Part shown: positions 11,166 to 21,920 of the stretch, one piece after another
How the letters are laid out: every line of letters starts with the position of its first letter
Numbering within the stretch: the first letter of the stretch is position 1
Assembly (NCBI RefSeq): GCF_032452875.1
Contig: NC_083878.1
Coordinates: forward strand, 55,682,878 to 55,746,877
Direction of reading: 5' to 3'
Source of the DNA: Bos javanicus
Taxonomy: Eukaryota; Chordata; Mammalia; Artiodactyla; Bovidae
DNA: 64,000 nt
The notes under the pieces: generated by a model
Told to the model about the DNA's origin: nothing
Databases searched by the model: none
The model's input: only the letters and a program-made list of their open reading frames with translations
Translations under genes and position numbers: made by a program

Positions 11166-11500
11166 GAGTAAGGTGGGCTCTTAATCAGTATGATTGATAT
11201 CCAATACTTTAGAAGAAAAGGGCAGAGAAACAGAGAGCAGAGGCACAAATGGCATCTGAGGCAGAGACTGGATTGATGCAACTGCCAGTCAAAGGATGCC
11301 CAGGCCTGACAGCCACTACAAGAGAGGAAGAGACCAGGAAGAAGCTTCTGTTACAGATTTCAGAGGGACCATGGCCCTGCCAACACATTGATTTTGGATT
11401 GCTAGCCTCTAGAACCATGAGACAAGATATCTCTGTTGTTTAAGACACCCATTTTTCTTAGGACTCCTTTGTTACATGAGCCTTGAAAAACTAATATATA
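11166..11500 (+). mobile_element. MLT1-like MaLR LTR, 3' part
   Basis: Continuation of the LTR begun at 8,648. After the repeated GAGTAAG it reads 'gtgggctcttaatcagtatg' and 'gagactggattgatgcaac', then 'attgctagcctctagaacca' and 'ctctgttgtttaagacaccc', ending 'aaaactaatat'. This matches MLT1 to its 3' end. Confidence 0.75.
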
Positions 11501-11559
11501 AATAGATATAAGAATGTGCTATTTTTCTAAAACGAGAGTTCTCAGCTTTTCATCAGATT

Positions 11560-12060
11560 CTCAGAAGGACTTGAAACCCCCAGGAAAACTTCAGCACCAA
11601 CTGTTTCTTACACTCTCCTCTGGCGATCCCATGCACTCCTTTGACATTAACTGGAACCTGGGTGTCTCTGCTTACCAAATCTATACACTAAGCTATACTT
11701 TTCTGGAGCACTGGAACTCTATGCCCACTTGAAATCTCTTCTCACATATCCACCATTGAGTGGAGGACATGCTGAGCTATCATTATCTTCCTCATTTCAC
11801 TAAAGGATGCCACAATTCACTTAACTGTTCAAACTCAACACAGAAAAGGCCTCATAATCCATAATCTCATCCATCATTAAGAGTGGTTAGCCTAATATCT
11901 AAAATAAATCACGAATATGTCCATTTCTCTTCCCCCTTTGCTCCCACTACTCTAGGCTGCCAATCTCACACCTCTCATGGCGTAAAACAATCACCTCCCC
12001 AGCTGGCTTCCTCACTTCCTCTTTTGTCTTCCTCTTATTCATTGTTTTGGTGAGATGCCA
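11560..12060 (+). mobile_element. L2 LINE fragment, ancient
   Basis: Sense L2 ORF remnant. 'ctggcgatcccatgcactcc' with 'ctctgcttaccaaatctata' corresponds to the L2 RT stretch. Farther on, 'atgtccatttctcttccccc' and 'cctccccagctggcttcctc' match the L2 3' coding region. No usable frame remains. Confidence 0.55.
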
Positions 12061-12244
12061 GGACAGAGATTAACATGAAGTTAAGCAATGAGTGTTCCCC
12101 TGTGGAGGAAAGGAGTGAAAAATGGGATTTTGGAGACAGAGGAGTTGGGTTGTAAAGAGTAGGATGACCAACTCATCCTTTTTTTTGCCTAGGACAACAG
12201 ATTGACTGCTTTGCCCCTAACACCAGGAATCAAGAAAGGATGAC

Positions 12245-12735
12245 TTCAGATGTTACTCCTATTCACCATAATAAAAGAAATCTTAGACAGTGCAATAAGG
12301 CAAGAAAAAGAAAGGAAAGACATATAGAATGAAGAATAATGAAGAAGCATTAATAAAATTTTCTCTATCCAAATAAAATACAGTTGTCTGCTAGAACTAA
12401 TAAATGAGTTTAGTAAGTCATAGGATACAAAATCAATCACACACACATAACTATATAATAGCAATGAACAACTGGAAATTTAATTTTTTTAGAAGTATCA
12501 TTTAAAATAATATGAAATAATACTTATGTATACATATAATGAAATACATACAAGATCTATATGTTGAACACTGATTAGAAATTTTAAAACATCTAAATAA
12601 ACTGAGAAAAATACTGTTTGCATAGACTGGAAATCTCAATAATGTTAAGATGACAGTTCTCCCTAAGTAAATCCATTGATTCAACCCATCCCAATCTGAA
12701 ACCCAGTGAAACATATTTAATTTAAAAAGCTGATT
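12245..12735 (+). mobile_element. Old L1 ORF2 fragment
   Basis: L1 ORF2 RT region in sense, out of frame: 'gtgcaataaggcaagaaaaa', 'actaataaatgagtttagta', 'ggatacaaaatcaatcacac' and 'ctggaaatctcaataatgtt'. It is interrupted after AAAAAGCTGATT (12,724-12,735) and resumes with the same 12-mer at 13,184. Confidence 0.8.
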
Positions 12736-12990
12736 GGGAGAATGCCATTGAAACATGTATAATATCATATAAGAAATGAATCGCCAGTCCAGGTTCGATG
12801 CAGGATACAGGATGCTTGGAGCTGGTGCACTGGGATGACCCAAAGGGATGGTATGGGGAGGGAGGTGGGAGCGGGGTTCAGGATGGGGAGCACGTGTACA
12901 CTCGTGGTGGATTCATGTTGATGTATGGCAAAACCAATACAATATTGTAAAGTAATTACCTCCAATTAAAATAAATAATTTTTTTTTTTA
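12736..12990 (+). mobile_element. Young ruminant L1 3' end
   Basis: 3' UTR only: 'gaatcgccagtccaggttcg', 'ggatgcttggagctggtgca', 'ttcaggatggggagcacgtg' and 'aaaaccaatacaatattgta', ending in an A/T tract. Same subfamily as 41,938-42,175. It lies inside a segment bounded by the AAAAAGCTGATT repeat. Confidence 0.88.
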
Positions 12991-12999
12991 AATGGTCAA

Positions 13000-13120
13000 A
13001 ATGGTGGGGGAGGTTCAAGAGGGAGGTAACATAGGTATACCTATGGCTGATTCATATTGATATTTGACAGAAACCAACATAACACTGTAAAACAATTATC
13101 CTCCAAATATCCTCCTTTTT
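13000..13120 (+). mobile_element. Second, older L1 3' end
   Basis: Another L1 3' UTR tail: 'gaggttcaagagggaggtaa', 'cctatggctgattcatattg' and 'cagaaaccaacataacactg'. It is distinct from the younger tail just upstream and in the same orientation. The sequence to 13,183 is AT-rich tail-like. Confidence 0.78.
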
Positions 13121-13183
13121 ATTTATATCTACAATTATTCTCCTTTTTATTTATTTAAAAATAAATCTCATTAAAAAATAAAT

Positions 13184-13445
13184 AAAAAGCTGATTCAAAA
13201 AACTATGCAGAAAACAAAGGAAGTTGAATATCTAAAACAAATTTGAAAAAAATCAAGTTGGAAAACTCATACTGATTTCAAGATTTATTACAAAGATACA
13301 ATATAGTGTAGTAGCAACAATAGACACGTAGATGATAAACACATTTTTGTCAAAGGTGCAAAAGTAATTCAATGGCAAAGGATAACCTTTTTAAGAAAGC
13401 CTATTTAAGATGCTAGTAGTACAAACGGGCATTCATATACTAAAT
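13184..13445 (+). mobile_element. Old L1 ORF2 fragment, continued
   Basis: Resumes the L1 ORF2 of 12,245-12,735: 'aaaaagctgattcaaaaaac', 'ctgatttcaagatttattac' and 'gtcaaaggtgcaaaagtaat'. Stops and indels throughout. Confidence 0.78.
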
Positions 13446-13452
13446 AAATAAA

Positions 13453-13667
13453 TGTGTGCATGTTAAGTCGCTTCAGTTGTGTCTGACTCTTTGCAACCCT
13501 ATGGACTGTAGCCTGCCAGACTCCTCTGTAAGATTCTCTAGGCAAGAATACTAGAGTGGGTGGCCATACCCTGCTCCAGGGGATCTTCCTGACCCAGGGA
13601 TTGAACCCACGTCTTCTGTGGTTCCTGCATTGCAGGTGGATTCTTTACCACTAAGCCACTGGGATTT
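13453..13667 (-). mobile_element. Bov-tA SINE, split by BovB at its head
   Basis: Reverse Bov-tA with a short deletion in the 'gtccatgg' area. Its tRNA head breaks at 'agccactggg'; the last bases (about 'tgaagccc', 13,945-13,951) occur after an inserted BovB tail. Confidence 0.9.
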
Positions 13668-13944
13668 CTTTGGAGAGAATGATGCTAAAGCTGAAACTCC
13701 AGTACTTTGGCCACCTCATGCGAAGAGTTGACTCATTGGAAAAGACTCTGATGCTGGGAGGGATTGGGGGCAGGAGGAGAAGGGGACAACAGAGGATGAG
13801 ATGGCTGGATGGCATCACTGACTCGATGGACCTGAGTTTGAGTAAATTCCAAGAGTTGGTGATGAACAGGGAGGCCTGGCGTGCTGCGATTCATGGGGTT
13901 GCAAAGAGTCAGACATGACTGAGCAACTGAACTGAACTGAACTG
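13668..13944 (+). mobile_element. BovB 3' end inserted in a SINE
   Basis: Sense BovB terminus: 'gaatgatgctaaagctgaaa', 'agtactttggccacctcatg' and 'tgggggcaggaggagaagg', ending in the characteristic (ACTGA)n tail 'gaactgaactgaactg'. It carries a residual C-terminal ORF (82 codons) but no RT. Confidence 0.93.
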
Positions 13945-13951
13945 TGAAGCC

Positions 13952-14250
13952 CAAATAAATATATACATAAATAAATAAATGACTTTGACCACTACCTCAT
14001 CCATACACGAAAATTATCTCAAAGTGAATGAAAAACTCAAATGTAGAGTTGGAAACTATAAAATTCTAGAAAAAAGAGAGGATAAAATTGATGTGACCTT
14101 GGGTTAAGTAAAAATTTCTTAAATACAAAACAAAAATCATGCTCCATAGTACAATGAAAATTTACAAACTGGAATTTATAAAAATAAAAATGTCTCTGAT
14201 TTGAAATATTCTATAAAGAAAATGAAAAGATGAGGCAGAAACAGGTGACA
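13952..14250 (+). mobile_element. Old L1 ORF2 fragment, continued
   Basis: Third piece of the same L1: 'gactttgaccactacctcat', 'gtagagttggaaactataaa' and 'ccttgggttaagtaaaaatt'. This is the ORF2 stretch downstream of that at 13,184-13,445, so a single old L1 spans 12,245-14,250 with later insertions. Confidence 0.75.
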
Positions 14251-15328
14251 CAGTCCACTGCAGAAGCTTTGGGTTCCACCTCATCTTTCAAGCCAAAGAT
14301 ATGCTTTCCCCAAGCAGTTTAACCAGTGACTGGGACCTGATCATTTCTGCTTGATGAATAATTCCTCCAAAGTGTCACCAGAATTCCCCATTGGCCATGC
14401 CAAGATGTTTTCAGAGCTGCAACACAGTCTGAAGGTTTTATTACCCATTCTCCTTTCCTTCTACTCCTACTCCTGGTTCCTCTCTCTTTATCTTTCATAT
14501 ATACCTTTCATACATACATGCGACTTTTAATTTTTTTTCTTTTTTTTTGGCATTTCTAACTCCAGAGGATGTAAAACTGGCACAGTAAGTAAGGTCTCAA
14601 TCATTTAGGGCATTGAAAACCATGGCAAGAATTTGGAAACTTATCCACTAAAGAGAAAGTGTTTTGAATTACTTTAAAGCACAACCATCAGCATTTCAAT
14701 TATATGCATTAAATTTCACAACTTAAGTGCCTCGTAAAAAACAATTTTTTAAAGAAGATTTATATCATAGATCATAGTGAATCCTTAAAGGAAAATAACA
14801 GTAGCAATCAGGTACTTTAAAAACCTGAAAAGTGCTGCTGTTTTGCAAGTTTGGGTTATCTACTTACAAACTCATAATATCAAAGTAAGAAATTTCATAA
14901 ATGCAAAAGAACCGGAAATCTGCTACCATACCAGAAAAGCACAATTTCCTACCAACATTCTTAGCTTTCTTTTTCCCAGAACAATATTTTGGTATTTACA
15001 ATTCACATAATAGCATTGTATTTTTTTAAAAAATCCAAGAGGAGCAGTTGTAACTTAAATAAAAGATTTTAACACATCAGCACTTTTCTTCCTTAAATGA
15101 GTAATGTAACTGCTGTTCATTCAATGTCAGCACTTTAACTCATTTTTAGAAAAGAAACTTTAGCAACTTTCAAGGAACTAATATATTATTTGAACACTGA
15201 GTGAAATAAAATAAATGCAGCAAGTCTGGGAGAATTAACATTGCATTAACTCAAGTGAAATTTGATAGAGCATGTTTTCCTTTCAGTCACTAGGAACAAT
15301 TTAAATTATAGAGAATTATGATGCTTAA
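14251..15328. other. Mostly unassigned sequence
   Basis: About 1.1 kb. A stretch at 14,585-14,670 ('gggcattgaaaaccatggca') may be a scrap of antisense L2. The rest is AT-rich with no recognised feature. Confidence 0.4.
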
Positions 15329-15598
15329 CAGAGAAGGCAATGGCACCCCACTCCCGTACTCTTGCCTGGAAAATCCCATGGACAGAGGAGCCTGGTAGGC
15401 TCCAGTTCATGGGGTTGCTAAGAGTCGGACACGACTGAGCAACTTCACTTTCACTTTTCACTTTCATGCATTGTAGCAGGAAATGGCAACCCACTCCAGT
15501 ATTCTTGCCTGGAGAACCCCAGGGACAGAGGAGCCTAGTGGGCTGCTGTCAGTGGGGTCGCACAGAGTCGGACACAACTGAAGCGACTTAGCAGCAGC
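15329..15598 (+). mobile_element. BOV-A2 dimeric SINE
   Basis: Two BovA monomers joined by 'cacttttcactttcatgca', ending (GCA)n at 'cttagcagcagc'. Flanked by an imperfect 11 bp target duplication, ATGATGCTTAA (15,318) and ATGACACTTAA (15,599). Confidence 0.96.
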
Positions 15599-15609
15599 AT
15601 GACACTTAA

Positions 15610-16630
15610 AATTAAGATGAGAAAAGTGTTTTTAATACACCATTATTTAATGCAGATTATGGCAAAAGGCTGACTTAGCAATGATTCAGAGAAACCATAA
15701 GCTTAATTTTAACCTTCCATAAATATCTTTTTAGAAAGGGGATGGTAAGAACATTAAAGAATAAAAGCCATGTATCTGTAGAAAATAGGATAAAGAAGAA
15801 CTGTACGAGGAAAATAATTCCAAGTCTATCAAAATGGATGAACAAAGCAATAAATATTTATGTAACAATGTGTTATTTAGTGATGAAAGTGAGAGCAAGT
15901 TTCATTAAAATGACGGCAAAGGCAGATGTGCTGCAGGGATAAGAGTGAGGGTGACTGTGTGGAGACGGTAAATATATGAGACTCTCCAAGGTAAATATAT
16001 CAGACTTGCTACAGAGGGGAAGAGATTGAGCTGGAAAGGGATGAGATAGGACCCCGAGTAGGGGTTTTGTTCTAAGACGAAGAATGCTTAAGCGTATCAG
16101 CTGCTAGAAGCAAGGATACAGATGAGAAGGTTACTTGGCAGTTAGCATGGTTCAGTCCTTAATGTGTACCTATTATATGGTGCACATGAAGTATGACAAA
16201 TGACAACACAATCTAGTCTATCCCAGAGACACTATAATTTTCAAGCAAGAGGAAGGGATAGGATTTAGGAAAGAGTCAGCCCAGGGAGGCAGCTGGTTTC
16301 CAGCTAAAGGCTCACCCTGGGGAGAAGGCAGGCATGGGAGGCTGGGATAGTCACAAGGGTCCTGAGATAAGGACAGGCAGTGTGAGTATGGCGCCCTCTG
16401 TTTTCTCAGGTGGACACTTTCTCAAAGTGTCCATGGACAGAGAGGGGACAGGAAGGGGGTAGGGCAGGGGCTTCATGGGTTCCAGACACAGTCCTCTCCC
16501 ATTTCGCCCAGCTAGTAATATTCCAAACTATCACCTCCCTCCCTATCCCTTCACTTTTAGCAGATATTTTCCTCATCCATTTTATTAACATCATAGTAAC
16601 CACTTCTTTCCTACTTGGATGCTTGTTATT
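15610..16630. other. Unassigned sequence
   Basis: About 1 kb. The segment 15,940-16,480 is noticeably richer in G and purine-rich than its surroundings and may be an ancient repeat I cannot name. No splice-bounded open frame stands out. Confidence 0.4.
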
Positions 16631-16636
16631 GTTGTT

Positions 16637-16847
16637 GTTTAGTGTCTAGATCATGTCTGACGCTTTTGAGACCCAGTGGACTGTAGCCCTTCAGGCTCCT
16701 TTGTCCGTAGGATTTCCCAGGCAAGAATACTGGAGTGGGTTGCCATTCCCCCTCCAGGGGATCTTCCCAACCCAGGGATCAAACCCATGTCTCCTGTCTC
16801 CTGCATTGGCAGGCAGATTCTTTACCACTGAGCCACCAGGAAAGTCC
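16637..16847 (-). mobile_element. Bov-tA SINE
   Basis: Reverse copy with a TTG-repeat tail (16,623-16,640) and a complete head 'gagccaccaggaaagtcc'. Confidence 0.93.
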
Positions 16848-16849
16848 AG

Positions 16850-17810
16850 TAGAGAGTAATATATAGGAACAAAATTTACCACCTTCCAATGTGTTTCTTT
16901 GACATGAGGATTAATTTGGACTGATTATTTATAAGAAACAGAAGAGTCATAAAGTGTTAATCTGTCTTATGCGTCTTCCTACTTAATTGACTGAAAAAAT
17001 TTAGATAAAGGGCCAGTGCCTGGACTAGAGCTGTTACCAGAGATATCTGCAAAGAACAGGGGCTGGGGAGATGGGGAATGCAGAGAGGCTTAGACACCAG
17101 AGTCTACTGGGTGTCTCATTGTCTCTTCAGGGCCCTTTTTTATCTCTGTGTAAATTGCCTTCCTCCCATTTGAAGCCCCAAACCAGGACCCTCGACATCT
17201 TCTTTTGTCTTTAGCTGAAGACAGAATCTGTTGTGAGGGTTTCAGCCATTTTGGCAAGTTACTTAAGTTTCCTGGGTCTCTCCCCTGCATACATGCTATT
17301 GAACTTCCATTTTTTTTTTTTTTTTCTGTTAATCTGTCTCATGTCAATGTACTTCTTAGACCAGCCAGAAGAATTCAGAAGGGAATTTTTTTTCCTTTTT
17401 TTCTGACATGTGTATAACTAACAAAAGATTTTCAGAGGAGCAGGAAAATGAATGTATTGAATATACTGACACTACATGGAAAACTGATAAGGAAAAGACA
17501 GATCCAAATGATAATTTTTTTAATCTACTGTTCTCTGAAAATGATGGACTAATCATTCTTTTCTTATCACTTAATTTTTTTTTTTTTTTTTTACTGTTGG
17601 AAAAATGAAGGACTCTGCAAAACAGAACTTGTAGCTAAAATTAATATTCTGACAAAGGAGCTCACTAATATGCTATTTTCCTCAACTATACTACTTGATG
17701 GAAGAGGGGATCTCATTCTTAGATTTATCAATCAGCAACAGAATAGGTCTCCTCCTAGTTACAATTTATCCTTCCACCTTAAAAAATATATACACAGAAG
17801 CCTCAATTAA
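16850..17810. other. Unassigned sequence with two T-tracts
   Basis: Contains poly-T runs at about 17,311-17,325 and 17,574-17,591. The open frames here (for example 17,205-17,417) have no recognisable domain. Confidence 0.4.
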
Positions 17811-17814
17811 ATAA

Positions 17815-18030
17815 AATCCCTTCTCCAGAGGATCGTCCCAACCCAAGGATTGAACCCAGGTCTCCCACGTTGCAGGTAGATTCTTTACCAGCTGAGCCAC
17901 AACAGAAGCCAAATAATATTGGAGTGGGTAGTCTATCCCTTCTCCAGAGGATCTTCCCAACCCAGGAATGGAACCAGGGTTTCTTGCACTTCAGACAGAC
18001 TCTTCACCAACTGAGCTATCAGGGAAGCCC
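17815..18030 (-). mobile_element. Two tandem partial Bov-tA heads
   Basis: Two reverse head-plus-body segments in tandem (about 17,815-17,915 and 17,918-18,030), each ending in the tRNA head. They join through 'agaagccaaataatattgga'. The same arrangement occurs at 27,290-27,598. Confidence 0.88.
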
Positions 18031-18043
18031 AATTAAATAGAGT

Positions 18044-18318
18044 TGAGAGACCAGAAGTGGAAGTTGTCACACTGGTGACAAGAGCAGAGTCTGGCAGGAA
18101 GAAGGCAAGGACTCAGCTAATTAAAAACAATAGACTTTTGTTTATTACAGCCCTCCTACTTCCTTTTCCCCTATAAAAGAGTTCTCCTTCCCTTGCCATG
18201 CAGAGACATCACAGGGCATTCCATGGTTTCAGACCCTGAGTTGCAATTCTCTGCTGCTCTGGAATGAATCCATCTTTGTTGGAGAAATATGTGATAGTCT
18301 ATTGGTTTTAGGGTGCCA
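18044..18318 (+). mobile_element. Class I endogenous retrovirus LTR (5' side)
   Basis: Starts TGAGAGACC and ends TGCCA. It has a TATA box (ctataaaag, 18,171-18,179) and a downstream 'ctctgctgctctggaatgaa' where an R-region poly-A signal is expected but degenerate (AATGAA). The bases after it (18,319-18,340, 'tttgtggcccatatgaggac') sit where a primer-binding site would be, but I cannot assign a tRNA. It lies in the same orientation as the gag-pol remnant downstream, so I infer it is that provirus's 5' LTR. No matching 3' LTR was found. Confidence 0.65.
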
Positions 18319-18345
18319 TTTTTGTGGCCCATATGAGGACTATGG

Positions 18346-18404
18346 GCTTCTCTGGTGGCTCAGATGGTCAAGTTAACCTGCAGTGCAGGGGACCCGGGTT
18401 CAAT
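18346..18404 (+). mobile_element. Bov-tA tRNA head fused to BovB
   Basis: Only the first 59 bases of a Bov-tA ('gggcttctctggtggctcag' through 'gacccgggttcaatc') are present. They are joined directly to BovB sequence ('aaagtatgtcaaagctatgg'). The SINE-BovB unit is bounded by ATGAGGAC on both sides (18,333-18,340 and 19,536-19,543). Confidence 0.82.
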
Positions 18405-18717
18405 CAAAGTATGTCAAAGCTATGGTTTTTCCAGTAGTCATGTATGGATGTGAGACTTGGACCATAAAGAAGACTGAGCACTGAAGAATTGATACTTTCA
18501 AACAGTGGTGCTGGAGAAGACTCTTGAAAGTCCCTTGGAAAGCAAGGAGATCAAACCAGTCAATCCTAAAGGAAATCAACCCTGAATATTGACTGGAAGG
18601 ACCAATGCTGTTCTAATATTTTGGCCACCTGATGCTAAAAGCTGACTCATTGGTAAAGACCCTGATGCTGGGAAACATTGAGGGCAGGAGGAGAAGGGCG
18701 GGACAGAGGATGAGATT
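18405..18717 (+). mobile_element. BovB 3' part, left half
   Basis: Sense BovB C-terminal and 3' UTR sequence ('gtcatgtatggatgtgagac', 'agactcttgaaagtcccttg'), broken at 'gaggatgagatt' by an LTR. The BovB resumes near 19,390. Confidence 0.9.
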
Positions 18718-19390
18718 GAGAGGGTAATAGGCAGGAAGGCTGGGGGGAGGAGGGGGGTGGTCTTCAAAGGGAGGAAATAGGAGGCAAGTGTCAGACATTT
18801 TTTTTTTTTATCTCTTCCTTAAGTGGCAGGAGGAAACAAACTGCAAGTGTCAGATTTTTTTCCTTCTCCATACAAAATTAAAAGGAGGTTTCTCTAAGGA
18901 AATGTTTTTCTTAAGCTATGTTAATGAAACTATGTATTTGCTTTGGAATTTGCCTTTCTTCAAAATGGGTCCACCTAAGACTAACTTTTTTCTTTTCTCA
19001 AACCTTGGGCTGATAATGGCTCAACAAACCAGTATTCATATCAATTGTTTTACAGCTGGGGGATGACACACCTCATGCCATCCTCTCTCAAAAATGCATA
19101 TTGTGGGAGAGGGGCCTGGTGAAACTCCATCAGCCTCAAGGTGTCTCTCTTATCTGATTAATAGCTTTTTAACAGACATAAAACAGCTTGCTACAGCTAG
19201 CAGGGCGGGCGGGGGGAGGCACTCTCCATCCCCCTGCTGATGTCTATGTCAGAAGCTTTCTCCTTCCCTTCTTATACTTTAATGAAACTCGGCTATACAA
19301 AAGCTCTTGAGTGATCAAGCCTAGTCCCTGGTCCCAAAGTTAAAACTTCTTCTTTGGAGATCACAAGTCCGACACCGTTCACCATAAGCT
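18718..19390 (+). mobile_element. Solo LTR inserted in BovB
   Basis: About 670 bp splitting a BovB. It is not BovB, SINE or L1. The 3' third reads like an LTR U3/R: 'gctatacaaaagctcttgag', 'gtgatcaagcctagtccctg' and 'cttctttggagatcacaagt'. There is no internal retroviral sequence, so it is a solo LTR. The exact target duplication is unclear. Because it interrupts BovB it is younger than that insertion. Confidence 0.7.
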
Positions 19391-19535
19391 ACCAAGATGA
19401 CTGTATAGCATCACAGATTCAATGGACATGAGCTTGAGCAAACTCCAGGAAACAGTGAAGGACAGGGAAGCCTGGTGTGCTGCAATCTGCAGGGTTGCAA
19501 AGAGTCAGACACAACTTAGTGACTGAACAACAACA
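19391..19535 (+). mobile_element. BovB 3' part, right half
   Basis: Continues the BovB from 18,717: 'cagattcaatggacatgagc', 'gacagggaagcctggtgtgc' and 'tgactgaacaacaacaaa'. The tail is directly followed by the ATGAGGAC repeat. Confidence 0.9.
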
Positions 19536-21600
19536 AAATGAGGACAAAAGAAGACCCCCAATAGCTCAAGATTAGTGAGCAAATAGGTATAGTACCTGTG
19601 AAAGAGTCCACTGAACTTACTGCTTTTCTCACCTGGATTTTGAGTTCTTTTCCTGGATCTGAGCATTTGCTCTCTTTGTGTTTAAAGCTCTCCAGGCTTT
19701 AATCAAAATCTATGTTAAGGTTTTGTTCTTTAAGGTTCAGGCCTTGTTCTATTTGGCAATACTCATTTGGCAATTTGATGTCATTTTTAGATAAGACTGT
19801 TTCAACCAAGGCTGACTGCAAAGCTGTTAGCCAATCTTTAAGAAACAGGGGCTGCTTCACTAAAACTGTGCCACTTCGGTCTTTAGCCCATTCCTTTGAA
19901 GTGGGGCTGTTCTCTGGAAACTGACTGAAGAGTCTTTGGTCTGGATCTTCTAGGACCAAGCCTATTTCCTTAGAATTGGCTGATATTAGTTTGTAGGTCG
20001 GAGAAGGCAATGGCATCCCACTCCAGTACTCTTGCCTGGAAAATCCCATGGATGGAGGAGCCTGGTGGGCTACAGTCCATGGGATCGCTAAGAGTCAGAC
20101 ACGACTGAGCAACTTCACTTTCACTTTTCACTTTCATGCATTGGAGAAGGAAATGGCAACCCACCCCAGTGTTCTTGCCTGGAGAATCCCAGGGATGGGA
20201 GAGCCTGGTGGGCTGCCGTCTATGAGGTTGCACAGAGTCGGACATGACTGAAGTGATTTAGCAGCAGCAGCAGTTTGTAGGCTGTTTGAATTGAATTGTT
20301 TAAGTTGCAAGTTATTTGAGCTATTGGAAAATTATTCTTCACTCTAGAGAAAAATTATTGAAAAATAGAATACTGGTTATTTAAACACCTTGAAGGCATC
20401 CCCTGTACCCTCCTACAGGGACTACACAGGGTGATTTTACGTTTAAAAGCCATGTTCCTTCCTCATGTGCATTCCTAACTAAATGGACCAACCTGACAAA
20501 TGGCAATGAAGAATATCAATGGCCATTATGTGGAACTTTTGAAATTTCCACGTTTAATTTTATTAAAATTAAATTGGACTACAGTAGCTCAAAAATGTTC
20601 ATAATTGAGTGGTATGCTTACTTTGGTTGGTTTTTGAGGCTTCCAAACATTATCAAGAGCCAAGTCTTGCCTCCATGCAAAATTATATTTGAAGACTCAC
20701 TGCAGCCAACAAATGATTAAAGAAAGATGTAAGGGCTCCCAAAGCTTCAGACTTTTCTTCTTTGGTTTCTTTCTTTTAGGATCCTTCTCTGACACCATTT
20801 TATCTCTATTTGTCCACACCTCCTGGCCAGATTCTGCCTCCAGCATCATCTTCTCCCTCTCTCCTATTCCACCTACACCTCCTACTGTACTGTCAGTTCT
20901 CCCATACAAAGACCTTGGCTGAATTCCTTTTCTCTCTCAAACTTGTCCCACTTTCTTTCCCTCTGATCTTGTCAAAACCTGTCCTTTTAAAATTAAGCCT
21001 TCTGAGCATCCAGAGATGAAATCCTCCATTTCTTATATTCCCTGAACTAAAGCTAAACTGAAATTCAGTCAAAAAATTCCCAGAGTAAATTGGGAATGCA
21101 AAAATCCTCACAGACTGGCTGAAGAATATATGAGTCATTCAAACTCATCAACCTGGCTTCTCTAACTTATGTCAGCTACTTCATCTGCTTGTAAGTGAAC
21201 ATCAAGCCCAACATAGGATGACAACTGCTAACTGGGAAAATTCTGAAAGCTCTCTAGAATTACAGTTGGAAGAGCAGCCCTCTAACTTATTATATGATCA
21301 GGCTCAGACAATAGCTTGACAACTTCATCAGCAATTACGGCTACTTCAGATTTAGTTAACCTGGCAGACTAGCTCTTTCACACTCTAAAGAGTTACCTCC
21401 AAGGAAGACCACCAAAATTCTTTATCTTCAACTCCAGCAAAAGAAGGCTTCATAACAAAATCAAAATCCTCCTCGTTTTTGCTATTATTTCCAACAGTTA
21501 TAACATTGAAAAGAGACTGTCACAAATGTAAGTCCTCCAGGCACATTTATCCATCTAACTAGACTTTCTAATATCCTCCCAGTCCTCAATGATGGGCTCT
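19536..21600 (+). pseudogene. Decayed ERV leader and gag region
   Basis: Sequence between the 5' LTR and the protease remnant, on the same strand. Recognisable hints are a proline-rich stretch at about 20,800-20,900 and a retroviral nucleocapsid-like 'KRDCHKC' remnant at about 21,506-21,530, where the zinc knuckle is broken. Structural gag domains cannot be traced with confidence because stops and frameshifts are dense. A BOV-A2 (19,998-20,271) sits inside. An antisense open stretch of about 95 codons (19,700-19,990) has protein-like composition but no recognised domain. Confidence 0.55.
19998..20271 (+). mobile_element. BOV-A2 dimeric SINE
   Basis: Complete dimer with (GCA)n end, flanked by a perfect 10 bp target duplication AGTTTGTAGG at 19,988-19,997 and 20,272-20,281. 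Inserted into the ERV leader/gag region. Confidence 0.97.
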
Positions 21601-21920
21601 GAGGAACTATATACAGGAACTCCTCTCAATCTTCCCTCTAAATCATCCTAGAGAAACATTTTTTCAGTTTGGGAATGAATGCCTTCCAGTCCTAACTGAC
21701 AACGTAGGCACTGCTCAAACCTATCACCGTAAACCAGCCCCTGCCTCAGAGTACTAAAGCAGTTCAACTGGGGGAATCTCTAACGAAACTCAAAAGGTTC
21801 CTGGCTCTGAACTTATTCCCTTATGTTTAGGCTTTTTGAGATATACACCTTTTTCTCCTTAGTTCCTCTACTTTTTCCATTTATTAGGCCAAAGCTTCTT
21901 TTTAAAGTATCATGACAAAT
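21600..21920 (+). pseudogene. Decayed ERV protease
   Basis: Reads as a gamma-like retroviral aspartic protease with damage. An Asp codon lies in the active-site region at 21,698-21,700, but the residues after it are altered. A later stretch about 21,770-21,840 keeps the spacing of the protease's second half (Gly, Ser, Glu, Pro positions). It is interrupted at about 21,904 by L1 insertions, and the frame resumes immediately after them at about 24,940. In-frame stops make it nonfunctional. Confidence 0.7.

Noticed and set aside
18719..18800. G-rich stretch as a promoter or CpG island
   Set aside because: It is the start of a solo LTR and is CpG-poor.
19699..20049. 116-codon minus-strand frame that looks protein-like
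   Set aside because: About 20 codons are BOV-A2, and the rest is antisense to ERV leader/gag with no recognised domain; too little to call a gene.
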